Positions 51,567 to 62,975 are shown, counted from the first letter of the stretch. The stretch: 64,000 bases of DNA from Limnephilus marmoratus (GCA_917880885.1 OU862927.1:33569571-33633570); one strand, 5' to 3'. Notes: a model not told the origin generated them from the letters alone. Translations and numbers: made by a program.

Positions 51567-54500
51567 TAGACTGGGAGGCGAGATAGGTAAACCCTACGTC
51601 ATCGAGTACCCGGATGAAACTACTTTGTAGTGATAATGGACATCTAGAACCTTAAAAAAGCTGGTCTGCCGGTGCGCCTCTTGGCAGGAGCCGCGCAGTC
51701 ATGGAAATAGTCAGCGATTTTTTTCGAAAAAATTACGTCATCGAGTACACGAACGGGAATGGTCTCATATGATAAAGGTCGATTAGAAAATGAGAAAAAA
51801 GCAGGTTTGCCAACCGGCAGCCTGGCACGTTCGCAGGCAGCCGGCGTCAAAGTGGGGTAAAAAATAGTAAATTTTACGTCATCGAGTACACGAATGAAAC
51901 CAACGAATAACTATAGTCCAGATCATTCCATTTAAGAATTTCTTGGTCTGCCGACCAGCAGCCTGGCAGCTTTTTGTGTACGATGTTTTAAAGTTTTTTT
52001 TAATTTTTCTTAATTTTTCGTATATCTTTATTATTATTTTTATTTCACTATATTTTTAAAAACTTTGAATGCCATATTTTAAAAAAATAACCGAAAAATA
52101 TAAAAAAAAATAATTTGAGAGTTTCGAGTGTACCCATCCGTCAGGCGAGCCTTTCGGCGCCAAACCACTTACGAAACCCGCCGCGGTGCCCCTCACCGCT
52201 GTTGCGTGTTAATATTTTTGTACAAATTTATAATAATAATAGTCCTTTTAAGATTGCCTAATAGTCCATAGTAGTTGGAAGTTCGAACAACCAACCCACC
52301 GTCGCCGTAAGAGCTGCGTTCGTCCGAAAAACGAAGGAAATTTCCGAACCCCGTCCGTTTCATATCGGTTTCGCTTGCCCTGCTGCATCGATTACATCGA
52401 ATACAAGATCGAAACAAACGAAAACCTGTAGTCTAGATCATCCCATTTATGACTTTCTTGGTCTGCCGATCAGCAGCCTGGCAGTTTTTTGTGTACGATC
52501 TTTTAAAGTTTTAAATTTCTTTAAGTTTAAAAATGGTATTTTTAATATATTTATTATTATTTTTATTTCAATATGGTTTTAAAAACTTAGAATGCCAGAT
52601 TTTAATTTTTTTTAGTTGTAATGATATAAAAATAAATTTTGTTTGTTCCAATTGTACCCAACGGCCGGGAGAGCCTTTCGACGTGAAACAACTTACTGGA
52701 AACTGGCTGCGGAGCCCTTCGCCGCCATCGCGTGCCTATATTATTATGCAAATTTAAAATAATAATAGTTTTTTAAGATAACCTAACAGTCCATAATGGT
52801 TTAAATTTCAAACAACCACCGCACCGTCGCCATAAGAGCTGCGTTCGTCTGAAAACGACGGAAATTTCCGAACCCCGTCCGTTTCATATCGGTTACGCTT
52901 GCTCTGCTGCACCGATTACTTCGATTTCAAGATCGAAACTAACGAAAAACTCTCGTCTAGACAATTTCATTAATGACTTTTTTGGTCTGCCGATCAGCAG
53001 CCTGGCAGTTTTTTTACGTACGATTTTTAAAGTTTTTAATATTTTTTAAATTAATTTCTTTATCTTTATTATTATTTTTATTTCAATATGGTTTTGAAAA
53101 ATTGGAATGCCAGATTAAAAAAAAATAAGTGGCGATGATAAAAAAAATTAATAAGTGTTCCGAGTTTACCAACCAGGCTATAATATGGGCACGCGATGGC
53201 GGTGAAGGAAGTTGTTTCGCGTCGAAAGGCTCTCCCGTCCGTTGGGTACAATCGGAATACTCAAAATTTATTTTTTTATCATTACAACTTATTTTATTTA
53301 AAATCTGGCATTGTATGTTTTTAAAACCATATTGAAATAAAAATAAAAATAAAGATTTTAAAAACATCATTTTTTAAATTAAAAAAAATTTTTTTTTTAA
53401 AAGATCGTGCACAAAAAGCTGACTGGTTGCTGGTCGACAAACCAAAAAAGTCATGAATGGAATTATCTAGACTACAGTTCTTCGTTAGTTTCGATCTTGA
53501 ATTCGAAGTAATCGGTGCAGCAGAGCAAGAGAAACCGAAATGAAACGGACGGGGTTCGGAAATTTCCGTCGTTTTCAGACGAACGCAGCTCTTATGGCGA
53601 CGGTGCGGTGGTTGTTCGAAATTTAAACCATTATGGACTGTTAGGTTATCTTAAAAAACTATTATTATTATAAATTTGTATAATAATATAGGCACGCGAT
53701 GGCGGCGAAGGGCTACGCAGCCAGTTTCCAGTAAGTTGTTTCACGTCGAAAGGCTCTCCCGGCCGTTGGGTACAATTGGAACAAACAAAATTTATTTTTT
53801 TATCATTACAACTAAAAAAAATTAAAATCTGGCATTCTAAGTTTTTAAAACCATATTGAAATAAAAATAATAATAAAGATATTAAAAATATCATTTTTAA
53901 ACTTAAAGAAATTTTAAATTTTTAAGATCGTACACCAAAAAAACTGCCAAGTTGCTGGTCAGCAAACCAAGAAAGTCATAAATGGGATGATCTGGACTAC
54001 AGGTTTTCGTTAGTTTCGATCTTGTATTCGATGTAATCGATGCAGCAAGGCAAGCGAAACCGATATGAAACTGACGGGGTTCGGAAATTTCCGTCGTTTT
54101 TCGGACGAACGCAGCTCTCATGGCGACGGTGCGGTGGTTGTTCGAACTTCCATCCACTAAAGAATATTAGTTTATCCTTAAAAGACTATTATTATGATAA
54201 ATTTGTTTAATAATATGGGCACGCGTTGGCGGCGAAGGACTCCGCGGCCAGTTTCCAGTAAGTTGTTTCGCGTCGAAAGGCTCTCCCGTCCGATGGAGAT
54301 ATTTGGAACACTCAAAATTTTTATTTTTATGATTACAACTTATTTTATTTAAAATCTTGCATTCTAAGTTTTTAAAACCATACTCAAATAAAAATAATAA
54401 TAAAGATATTGAAAATAGTTTTTTTTTAATTAAAAAAAAAATTAAAACTTTAAAAGATCGTACACAAAAAACTGCCAGGCAGCTGATCGGCAGACCAAGA

Positions 54501-55391
54501 AAGTCATAAATGGGATGATCTAGACTACAGGTTTTCGTTAGCTTCGATCTTGTATTCGATGTAATCGATGCAGCAGGGCAAGCGAAACCGATATGAAACG
54601 GACGGGGTTCGGAAATTTCCTTCGTTTTTCGGACGAACGCAGCTCTTACGGCGACGGTGGGTTGGTTGTTCGAACTTCCAACTACTATGGACTATTAGGC
54701 AATCTTAAAAGGACTATTATTATTATAAATTTGTACAAAAATATTAACACGCAACAGCGGTGAGGGGCACCGCGGCGGGTTTCGTAAGTGGTTTGGCGTC
54801 GAAAGGCTCGCCTGACGGATGGGTACACTCGAAACTCTCAAATTATTTTTTTTTATATTTTTCGGTTATTTTTTTAAAATATGGCATTCAAAGTTTTTAA
54901 AAATATAGTGAAATAAAAATAATAATAAAGATATACGAAAAATTAAGAAAAATAAAAAAAAACTTTAAAACATCGTACACAAAAAGCTGCCAGGCTGCTG
55001 GTCGGCAGACCAAGAAATTCTTAAATGGAATGATCTGGACTATAGTTATTCGTTGGTTTCATTCGTGTACTCGATGACGTAAAATTTACTATTTTTTACC
55101 CCACTTTGACGCCGGCTGCCTGCGAACGTGCCAGGCTGCCGGTTGGCAGACCTGCTTTTTTCTCATTTTCTAATCGACCTTTATCATATGAGACCATTCC
55201 CGTTCGTGTACTCGATGACGTAATTTTTTCGAAAAAAATCGCTGACTATTTCCATGACTGCGCGGCTCTTGCCAAGAGGCGCACCGGCAGACCAGCTTTT
55301 TTAAGGTTTTCTAGATGTCCATTATCACTACAAAGTAGTTTCATCCGGGTACTCGATGACGTAGGGTTTACCTATCTCGCCTCCCAGTCTA

Positions 55392-55553
55392 TTCTGTCAA
55401 ACCGTCATATTTGTCAATATTAACCAATTCTTAGAATGATTGTTTCCAAAAAAAAGGGTAGTTGCCTATGATTTGGAAAATAAATTTGTTGAAGATAAGA
55501 TTGATAATTCTAAAATTTGAAATATGAGATTGGCTATTATGACGGTTTGACAG
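55392..55553. mobile_element. 162-bp MITE with TA target duplication in the right arm
   Basis: TA at 55390-55391 and 55554-55555. Terminal repeats CTGTCAAACCGTCATA and TATGACGGTTTGACAG are perfect over 16 bp. The left arm of the foldback has the empty site: its complement reads CCCAGTCTAGAAGG where the right arm has CCCAGTCTA, MITE, TAGGG. A TA duplication fits Tc1/mariner. No ORF. Confidence 0.88.
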
Positions 55554-55555
55554 TA

Positions 55556-55616
55556 GGGCCTTAATGGCAGAATTGGTAAACGAGAGGTCTGGGTTCGAGT
55601 CCCAGATGCAAACATT
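55556..55616 (+). mobile_element. tRNA-like Pol III head at the right end of the foldback, facing outward
   Basis: AATGGCAGAATTGGTAAACG is the D-arm/A-box equivalent and CTGGGTTCGAGTCCCAG forms a perfect T-arm with the B box. The anticodon arm seen in the left copy is deleted. ATTGTTTTTTTTCTG follows as on the left, and similarity to the left flank continues to about 55700. The conserved B box and T-run suggest this arm end could be transcribed outward. Confidence 0.65.
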
Positions 55617-55749
55617 GTTTTTTTTCTGTTTTTCTGTGTCTTGTTCTCTTTCATATTTTCCTTTGGATTATTATTATTATCTTCTTCTTCAATGATAATT
55701 TACTGCTGCCTACTGCTTAAAATATTTTCGAAATTCTTATATTATTTAT

Positions 55750-56212
55750 TTACTAGCTGGTTCCCGGCATGCGTTGCTATGCCATTTAATAAAAAAATTG
55801 TTTCTCCCTTTCCCATTCGTCCCGTTCCACCTTCTGCCTCCCCTTCCTCTCCCGCGTCCCCTTCCCTTCTCGCGTTCCCACTCGGCCCCCATCTTCCCTC
55901 TCCCCACTCCAATCCCCCCCTTCCCCCGTCCCGCGAACCCCCCTCCCGAGTTCCCCTCCCCCCTTCCACTCTCCCACTTTCCATACATTCAGTCTCGGTA
56001 CATTCGGTTTTCAAACAGCCCGCGTGTCACCTTTTGCAATTTTTTTATACAAATTTCGTAACGTCAGAGCTCACCAGTAGTTTTATACAAACCTTGTCCT
56101 GACAATAACGAACACAAAAAAAAAGAATTATCCAATTTGGTGCAGTCGTTCGGAAGTTATGCGCGTACATACAATTCGGCTATTCATTTTTATTTATTTA
56201 GATTTAGATTAG
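55750..56212 (+). mobile_element. ACTAGCT-type repeat, full copy
   Basis: TACTAGCTGGTTCCCGGCAT, TTGCTATGCC, GTTTCTCCCTTTCCC, 180 bp of C/T-rich sequence, TACATTCGGTTTTCAAACAG, CAGAGCTCACCAGTAG, TCCAATTTGGTGCAGTCGTT, CGGAAGTTATGCGCGTACAT and an AT-rich tail. ORFs in this stretch on both strands are translations of the pyrimidine tract. Confidence 0.8.
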
Positions 56213-57615
56213 ATTTTCTGATATTTTATTATGTATATTTTATTACTTAACATTTTACGTGTGGAATGTCGCATAGCTTTCTTCATTTAATATCTATTCA
56301 TAAAACACGTTAACCTCAAGATATGATTTGCTCCGTATAAAGTGCAATCCCCTTTCAAATAATTTATTCAATTATGGTAACATTCGTCGTTAATAAACAC
56401 TTAAATATTCAGCATTTAACTGGCGCGTAATGCACAATGGAGCCCACATTGTCTGCGCGTATTTATAGAAGTGTACAAAAAGCGGTGTAGCCCAGTGTTG
56501 TTGCGATTGCAACTTGCAACTTGCGCAACTGTCACTGGGAGACTATTGTGTTCAATTATGTAATTATCTGTGACAATAAATGTCCCACATGCATTAGATT
56601 TAGCCTGCTAAATTAGCATACAGGTCCTTGGCTAAAATTATCGACGATCGAGAATGACTATCGTCGAATTTGAAAACTTATGTTTAAGTGACTTTAAAGG
56701 CTCCATAAACTTCCAACTTTCATATTTATTGGGATTCTACCCTTAACAACCAAATATACAAAACACTCTATTTCTTATATAATACATACTACAAGTTCGT
56801 GACCGCCTTATTAAATATTGTAGAATAAAAACCTCATTATAATAATATAGTGAACGAACTGATGTCGGCGGTGCGCACAGTGGTTGCAAATGCACATTGT
56901 GGCCTCACAAATCTGTAACTTGTTTGTTTCTTATCATAAAAAAATAAAATTTTATGTACTGATTAAAAACTAAACAATCCTTATATTTCATATTTTTTTA
57001 TTTATTGAATTGTTAATATTTTGATATTAAATATCTCATTTCAAAAACAATTTATGCTTGAGACAAGTAGATTTTTTGATAAAAAAGAGCAACGGATGAA
57101 CCAATTTTTTAAGCTGTTGCGCAAAAAACTAACAAAACAAAAAAACGACTGTTAGCATTACCGCATATACGGCCATTTGCTAAACCAAACCTGGAAAGGA
57201 CACGCAATTAATAGGCCAACAATACTAGCTCAGGAAGCCGGCGCAAGCAAGGTTCTCTCAAAACCAGGGCGAGTGCTTGTGGTTCGCTGGTGAATACCTC
57301 CTCCTCCTTTCCTCACAATCTCCAGGTCTCCTTCCTCAATCAGAACACAGTTTTGCACGTAAAAGGGTTTATTCATTTAGAAAGAGACAGGGTTTTACAA
57401 TTGCCAGCCTCGGCACACTACACATGGGTATTTGCTAGGGCTAGAATTCTATCCTGACGGGGGAACTTCTCTCTCGACTCTCCACACGTATTAGTGAATT
57501 TAAAGGGCGGGACGTGGCACACAAAAGACAAGGGTTCACATTACTCACAGCCAGCAGGAAATGCGGTAGTCCGCAGCCAGGCTACTGGTGGGCGGGAGCC
57601 TTCTCGTGCACAATT
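56213..57615. other. No gene recognised
   Basis: AT-rich to about 57120, then less so. GCAACTTGCAACTTGCGCAAC (56510) is a small repeat. The 114-codon ORF at 57514-57858 has no recognisable domain and overlaps the inverted repeat below. Confidence 0.4.
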
Positions 57616-57619
57616 CACA

Positions 57620-57900
57620 TTAAGCGGGGTCCAGAGCTCGTCATTTGTCACAACAAGTCAATGAATTTATCAAGTTTGTCAATAAATATTCTCAACTTTT
57701 GTTGTTTCGAGTTTAGTTGTGCTTTCCATGTTCGACGGAAAACATTTCCCAAACACTCCATCCCGGGTGAAGCGGGAAGGCAGGCGGGGGCCGGAGCGGG
57801 GGGGGGGGATTCATTTTTTGACAGATGCCGCGCAATGCGGTCGTGTGGGGAGAATTAACGGAACGGCCGCCTTTTGTGGTTATGTGCAATGAGCGGGCAT
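57620..57900 (+). repeat. Inverted repeat arm S, left
   Basis: Inverse of 60425-60720: GGTCCAGAGCTCGTCATTTG, GTCAATGAATTTATCAAG, TTTCGAGTTTAGTTGTGC, GTTCGACGGAAAACATTTCC, CATCCCGGGTGAAGCGGGAA, GGCAGGCGGGGG and GCGGTCGTGTGG. The arms are separated by 2.5 kb. A G-run of 10 lies at 57799. Confidence 0.75.
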
Positions 57901-58394
57901 ATTCACGAGTTTAAAATATTATTATACTACGTATAATATTATAATAAATATATTTGATAATAAAATTATAATATAATATCAAATATTTATAATTATTCTG
58001 TTTTTGACGTAAATATTTACGCACTCTAAATTCGTAACTTTAGGTCGTGCCATAATCGATATTAGTCAGAAATCTTTCCTGATTATTCAAGTTGGCATGG
58101 TGAACACAATTTGACAAGTAGTACCTACATAACATAATAATAAAGTACATAATAACAATGTATGGCTGTTTATGAAATTTACGTTTTTGTGTAAAATCAT
58201 TTCAAGGGCACTGTATATTACTGTACAAAGACATGACGTTCCCGCGCGGCGCGGAGAATATTTCAGGCGTTTCTCGATACCGAATAAGTATGTTAATATT
58301 TGTTACTATATTATAATTATATTATCAAATATATTTATTATAATATTATACGTAAGTATAATAATATTTTAAACTCATGAATATTTAAGCTCGC

Positions 58395-58402
<8 letters not shown>
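57890..58402. mobile_element. AT-rich palindromic element
   Basis: CACGAGTTTAAAATATTATT, TACGTATAATATTATAATAA and ATATATTTGATAATA on the left return inverted at 58305-58385 (TATTATCAAATATATTTATT, TATAATATTATACGTA, ATAATATTTTAAACTCATGA). The outer ends are GAGCGGGCATATTC and GAATATTTAAGCTCGCTC. The central part (57990-58290) is not symmetrical. No supported ORF. Confidence 0.75.
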
Positions 58403-58606
<204 letters not shown>

Positions 58607-58609
58607 CTC

Positions 58610-58832
58610 GCTTACTTAAAAACCTCGGCTACGAAGCGAAAGAGGAGGCCGAAAAGGCTACGATGAACCGCAAAAAGAGGAGACCGATAATACTATCTCA
58701 TTCTCTCGCAGACTACTTCTACATACTTCTTAGTTCTCCTTTAGGTGCATGTGTTTGCTCTTTTTAGTGTCGTTATTTTTCGTTTCATCGAGTTTCAAAT
58801 CACAACGGTGATAAATAAGTTTTCACTACGCA
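58610..58832 (+). repeat. Family Q repeat, third copy
   Basis: AGACCGATAATACTATCTCA, TTCTCTCGCAGACTAC, GGTGCATGTGTTTGCTC, GTTTCATCGAGTTTCAAATC and ACAACGGTGATAAATAAG match 48450-48565. Confidence 0.7.
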
Positions 58833-59120
58833 AAGCCCTCTTCTTAGTGTAAATTATGTTGTTTTGAAAAATCGTAGGTACTAAAAACGACGCGCGACGA
58901 GGTTAATGAAATATTTCAATGTGTACTTAGATATTATTTTGCCCAAAAGACAAATTTTTAACAAGAAAAATGTGTTTATATTAGGCAAGCAATTAAATCT
59001 TAAAATTAAACAGTTTTCGTGGTTAACCCTTAAAGTTTTACTAATTTTTATTTATTTATTAAACTTAAAATTGTTTCATTTCACGTGATCTAAACTTCCC
59101 ACTACCTTCAGCCTCGCAAA
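58833..59120. other. No gene recognised
   Basis: AT-rich; a 60-codon Lys/Leu/Phe-rich ORF at 58906 is unsupported. Confidence 0.35.
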
Positions 59121-59124
59121 AAAT

Positions 59125-59182
59125 CCCAATTGGGGATGCCATAGTTTCATTAGCTCCAGACGGGACTTGTGCGGATTTCACA
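59125..59182 (+). mobile_element. SINE tail fragment
   Basis: CCCAATTGGGGATGCCATAG, TTTCATTAGCTCCAGACGGG and TTGTGCGGATTTCAC match the 3' part of the SINE at 17265-17320. Confidence 0.65.
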
Positions 59183-60424
59183 TAAAAAACATACTATTAT
59201 CGCGCTTTCATAGGTAGGTATATCCGGACCGGTCACCTGGAATAAGCTCCAGTCAAATATATATTTTTTAAATGCACCTACCTCAATGGTGAAGTTAAAA
59301 AGACGCGCCGAATAAAAACTAATTAAAAGCCCTGGCGACACGCGTCGTATAATTTGTTACAAAAATAAAGGAACAAATCGCTCGATTATCATTTATCAGT
59401 ATCACGGTTCGATAGCGACTGATTTTTTGTTTACGGCTAGAGTAGACAGAGACAGATACCACAAAAAAACAATAATATAGATAAACATCATTTTGTTTCT
59501 ACAAGTATTGCATCACAATTTACGCACGTGTGAGGGAGAAAAGACATAGAATAAACTTTCGCTTTTAGTCCTTTTATTAACGTTCCGCGGTCCGAAGTGG
59601 GAAGTTTCACCCTAAGATGACGGCTTGGCCGAGCGGGGACTAACGACGAACCGATTCTCTGCGGGCATCAAGAAATGAATTGGGAACTTCTGACTAATAA
59701 GTGTCTTTTGTCTTGCTGTGACTTGAATAACTTGCATTCCGCGGACCGGTCGGATCGACTCGACACGTGGTACCCAGGGACCCGTGGGACTACGACGTCA
59801 TAAATGAATAAGAAATAAATGTTTTGATTCCTTGAATAAGTGAAACAGAGATTGGGGTTGCGGATTGAGTTCGCACAGACCGAACAGGTTACAGGACTAT
59901 GACCACGGAGGAACGATTCCTCCGTGACTATGACTGGCGGGACTGGCGGGACACAACTGTGAAACAGACGCGACACACGGAGCTCAGAATTATTTGGATC
60001 TTGGCTGACTCGCTTGGCGGTTTTGTCACTTGGATTGGGGACGGGGACTACAGGGTTTTTTGTAGGTATAAGATTTACTGCGCGGGATACTACACAGTAC
60101 CCGTGAAAGGCAATTTCGCGGCGCGCTTCGCCTGTGGTAGGTGTACCTATCCGCGCAACAAATATCCAGAATAATATTTTATTTAATTCTTACGAAACAC
60201 TACAATATTTATAGAGTACATTATTATTTTCTTACCTCAATATAACATGAAATATTTAACTGTAAAATAAATTAATCAAAATAAAAATAAATATGGTGCT
60301 GTTAAAAAATCGTAAGATGCAAGGCCAAGGGTAAGGAATAAAGATTTAATTCCTTTTGAAAATGAGAATCAGATCGAGTGTGTTACAAGATTGAATTTAT
60401 TCATTTAATTCAGTCATTCAATTT
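59183..60424. other. No gene recognised
   Basis: GACGGCTTGGCCGAGCGGGG at 59620 looks like the 5' part of a Ser/Leu-type tRNA or a tRNA-derived SINE head, but no B box or acceptor partner follows. ORFs of 91 and 102 codons at 59668-60174 overlap on opposite strands, have no recognisable domain and are not supported. Confidence 0.4.
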
Positions 60425-60720
60425 TGCCCACGTCTATTACACATATAACCTCAAAAAGTCGTTCGGTTTGTTCTTCCATAAATACGACCACACCGCGCGA
60501 CTCCTGTCAATTAAATGAATTATACCCCCCCGCCTGCCTTCCCGCTTCACCCGGGATGAAGTGTTTTGGGAATGTTTTCCGTCGAACACGGGAAGCACAA
60601 CTAAACTCGAAACATTGACAAACTTGATAAAATCATTGACTTGTTGTGGGACTGTCAATGATTTTATCAAGACAAATTGAGACAAATGACGAGCTTTGGA
60701 CCCGACTTTATAGAAACATC
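60425..60720 (-). repeat. Inverted repeat arm S, right
   Basis: See 57620-57900. This arm contains a local duplication not in the left arm: TCAATGATTTTATCAAG occurs twice around 60620-60670 in inverted sense, giving a small hairpin. Confidence 0.75.
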
Positions 60721-60932
60721 ACGAATTTAGGTTCTCGGAGAGCGCCTTGACGCAATCACTCGGGACACTGTTGTCACCCCCGGGGCAAGCGGATGAATGA
60801 GTGCCGGCCGGCGCGGTTGCCCGTGTCGGCTCAGCGCGGTGCGGGGAATTTACGAACTATTCTGGCGTAAAATGGGGGAACAGTGAGCTAAGGAAAACAT
60901 TGTCACTTTGTAACGTAACACGACCTAAAAAA
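60721..60932. other. Unassigned
   Basis: A GC-rich stretch (60780-60850) without an ORF; nothing recognised. Confidence 0.35.
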
Positions 60933-61292
60933 ATGCACTAAAAAGTTAAAAAATAATTGCGTATTCTTCTACAACTTAGAAATCAACTTACTTTTTCTAC
61001 CCATCAATATGTAGGTACGATTGTTATTTTTAGAGTCGGTGTCAGTCAAGGTAGGTTTGTAACTACATACAAAGTTAAAGGTGGGATGTTCTTGTGTCGC
61101 ACGCGCGACTTGACGAGGCGAGAGGCGAGAGCCGGGCCGCGGTGGAAGGGGAGCTGTCAAGTGAACACGCCGGGTCTGACACCGACTCCAAAAATAACAA
61201 TCGTACCTATATATTGATGAGTAGAAAAAGTAAGTTGATTATTAAGTTGTAGAAGAATACGAATTTATTTTTTTACTTTTTAGTACATTTAT
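60933..61292. mobile_element. MITE with inverted arms of about 115 bp
   Basis: Left arm AAATGCACTAAAAAGTTAAA, CGTATTCTTCTACAACTTAG, AATCAACTTACTTTTTCTAC, GGTACGATTGTTATTTTTAG, AGTCGGTGTCAG; the right arm (61178-61290) is its near-perfect complement. The central 120 bp are GC-rich. ORFs of 86 and 63 codons in the two strands are read through the arms and are not genes. Confidence 0.85.
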
Positions 61293-61435
61293 AGAAGTCG
61301 TTTTTTTTTTGTTTTGTTAAAATTTTTGTTGGTAGATCTACTAAACGTGCTGCTCATATGAGACAGACATTACTTGAACATAACGACTTTACGGTAGGTG
61401 ACTTAAAGATCCGGATAGCCTATAAAAGATTTGGC
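61293..61435. other. Unassigned
   Basis: Nothing recognised. Confidence 0.3.
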
Positions 61436-61439
61436 AGAG

Positions 61440-61860
61440 TATCGTTAATTTTCTCCTAACAATTGAAGAGTTCCGTTACTTTGTCATGGATCCCATAATC
61501 AGAACCTAACCAAACTCTATCAAACTACCCTTGAAGTTCATCCTTTCGAATAAAAAAGAATCATCGAAATCGGTTGGCGTGATATTGAGTTATTTGTCCA
61601 TTTGTCGCGCACATACTTAATGCAAATTTAAGACTTATATGGTTTTCTCATGGATGCCATTATCAGAACTGGATCAAATTGAAATGGAATCACACGAAAA
61701 GCACCAGCTTTCAAATAAAAAAAGAATCATCAATATCGGTTCACCCAGTCGAAAGTTCTGAGGTAACAAACATTAAAAAAAAAAATACCGTCGAATTGAG
61801 AACCTCCTCCTTTTTGAAGACATTTTAAAAATGGTTTATATTATATGTTTTAATATCCAC
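61440..61860 (+). repeat. Tandemly duplicated interspersed repeat with Lepidoptera-like tail
   Basis: Two related units: CATGGATCCCATAATCAGAA, then AATCATCGAAATCGGTTGGC (first), and CATGGATGCCATTATCAGAA, then AATCATCAATATCGGTTCAC (second). The second continues GTCGAAAGTTCTGAGG, TAACAAACAT, an A-run and GAATTGAGAACCTCCTCC, TTTTTGAAG. I know this tail from moth and butterfly sequences; that is memory, not a search. Confidence 0.65.
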
Positions 61861-62435
61861 AGGACCAAACCCTGCTACTAGTTGAAAGTTTACCTGAAAT
61901 TTGTCAAAATCTGGTTTCGGGATTATTTGCTTAAAGGGCGCTAATAAATTCTTTTTTTTTTAAAATAAAATTGTAACATTCAGATGGCTAGCAATGGCGC
62001 GCAACAACAGTCCAGAAGAAGAAGACTTTTCGAGTAAAGGGACGTTTGCTTGTCTATGGGCACTTCCGCCTCGCTGGAGTCAACAAGAGCTGAAAATTGG
62101 AACCGTTGTGAAATGTACTGTAAATAAACAGTTCAACCAAGTAATACGGACTATATAATTGACTTTTACCCCGCACACTACTTATTTTGTGTTACAAAAT
62201 ATTAAAAATAAACATCATTAAAGCTTAAAAAACAACCTTTTCGGTGATATATAATAAACTACATATAAACTAGCTCAAACGCTTTAAATTTGTACCACGA
62301 AATATTCCACATTTTGATTCAATTAAATATCTAAGCCTGAACCCGTACTTTGACATAATTTTAAGTATAGGTACAGAAGTACAAATTTTTATCAATCATT
62401 TATCTTATTAAAACCGGTATAGGTATATCTGAAAA
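61861..62435. other. No gene recognised
   Basis: 61979-62160 (ATGGCTAGCAATGGCGCGC to TACTGTAAATAAACAG) resembles the U3/R end of an LTR in style, with a polyadenylation-like AATAAA, but no matching second LTR or TG...CA pair was found. Confidence 0.3.
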
Positions 62436-62439
62436 AATG

Positions 62440-62595
62440 TACTGGCTTTACGCAGAGTTTTTCTAAATCGGACTTATGACCTTCCCCTTATTTTGAATGT
62501 CATGTGTGCAAAATTCCAATCAATCTGGAAATAAAACTGTAGATTTTTTATACAAATTGAACCCACCCGGCCCGCCCGTTACAGTCATTCTTCTA
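62440..62595 (+). repeat. ACTAGC-type repeat, middle fragment
   Basis: TATGACCTTCCCCTTATTTTG, GAATGTCATGTGTGCAAAAT, TCTGGAAATAAAACTGTAGA and ACCCACCCGGCCCGCCCG match 15440-15545. Confidence 0.65.
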
Positions 62596-62666
62596 TATGA
62601 ATAGATAAAAGTATTAAAAAACATCAAATAAATTGAAAATACACACACTATGACCTGCACCCCTTA

Positions 62667-62975
62667 AGGCCTCGTCAAACAGACGGCGTAAATTACGCCG
62701 CGTACTTTCTGTTTGAACGGCTTCAGCGAACAGCAGAGCGTACAGCAGAGCGTACGGCAGAGCGTCGAGCAAGAACGCCCGGCGTAAAATAAAATCTTGT
62801 AAAAAAATACAAAGCGACGTCCTAACGCCGCGCTAGAGCGCCTAGAGCATAGCGTACTGGTACGCGTTCGCTCTGTTTGACCGGTTCAGACAAGTTCAGT
62901 ACAACACAACGCGGCGTTCGGGCGTATTTTACGCCGTACGCTGCGTAAATTACGCGTTCCTTTTGACGAGGCCTT
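62667..62975. mobile_element. MITE with GGCCTCGTCAAA ends, probable TTAA duplication
   Basis: Left TTAAGGCCTCGTCAAACAG, then GGCGTAAATTACGCCGCG; right CGTAAATTACGCGTTCC, then TTTTGACGAGGCCTTTAA. About 300 bp. The interior has GCAGAGCGTACAGCAGAGCG-type short repeats and many GCGTA/TACGC words. Non-coding. Confidence 0.8.

Larger units (their letters stand above)
51360..55700. mobile_element. Giant foldback element with tandem 520-bp subunits in inverted arms
   Basis: Left arm 51360-53180, right arm about 53230-55700, joined through a loop of about 50 bp at 53181-53230. Each arm is made of tandem subunits: the motif GGTCTGCCGACCAGCAGCC, TGGCAG stands at 51943, 52463 and 52983 on the left (520-bp spacing) and inverted at about 53420, 53940, 54470 and 54985 on the right. 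Two shorter outer subunits at 51660 and 51805 (right: 55130 and 55275) carry TACGTCATCGAGTACACG. The outer arms agree base for base apart from a few single changes; the inner subunits are more diverged. Short ORFs such as 52533-52757 recur in each subunit but lack a recognisable domain. The layout is that of foldback transposons such as Drosophila FB. Confidence 0.85.

Noticed and set aside
52533..53894. Recurrent 74-95 codon ORFs in the foldback subunits
   Set aside because: They recur because the subunits recur; start and end differ between copies, and there is no recognisable domain.
51486..55616. Functional tRNA genes at the foldback ends
   Set aside because: A and B boxes and a T-arm are visible, but acceptor stems do not pair and the right copy lacks an anticodon arm.
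51360..55700. Palindrome as a simple assembly or library artefact (mirror-image join)
   Set aside because: The arms are not exact mirrors: single-base changes, a two-base indel, different subunit divergence, an anticodon-arm deletion and a 162-bp MITE in one arm only. An artefact would be identical. Long reads are still worth checking.
59615..59700. tRNA gene starting GACGGCTTGGCCGAGCGG
   Set aside because: Only the 5' third looks tRNA-like; no B box, T-arm or acceptor partner follows.
59668..60174. Two overlapping ORFs of 102 and 91 codons on opposite strands
   Set aside because: No domain, no repeat support, and codon content is what chance would give in this GC-richer patch.
61979..62180. 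Solo LTR or short exon starting ATGGCTAGCAATGG
   Set aside because: The frame stops after about 18 codons, and no TG...CA ends, target duplication or second LTR is visible.
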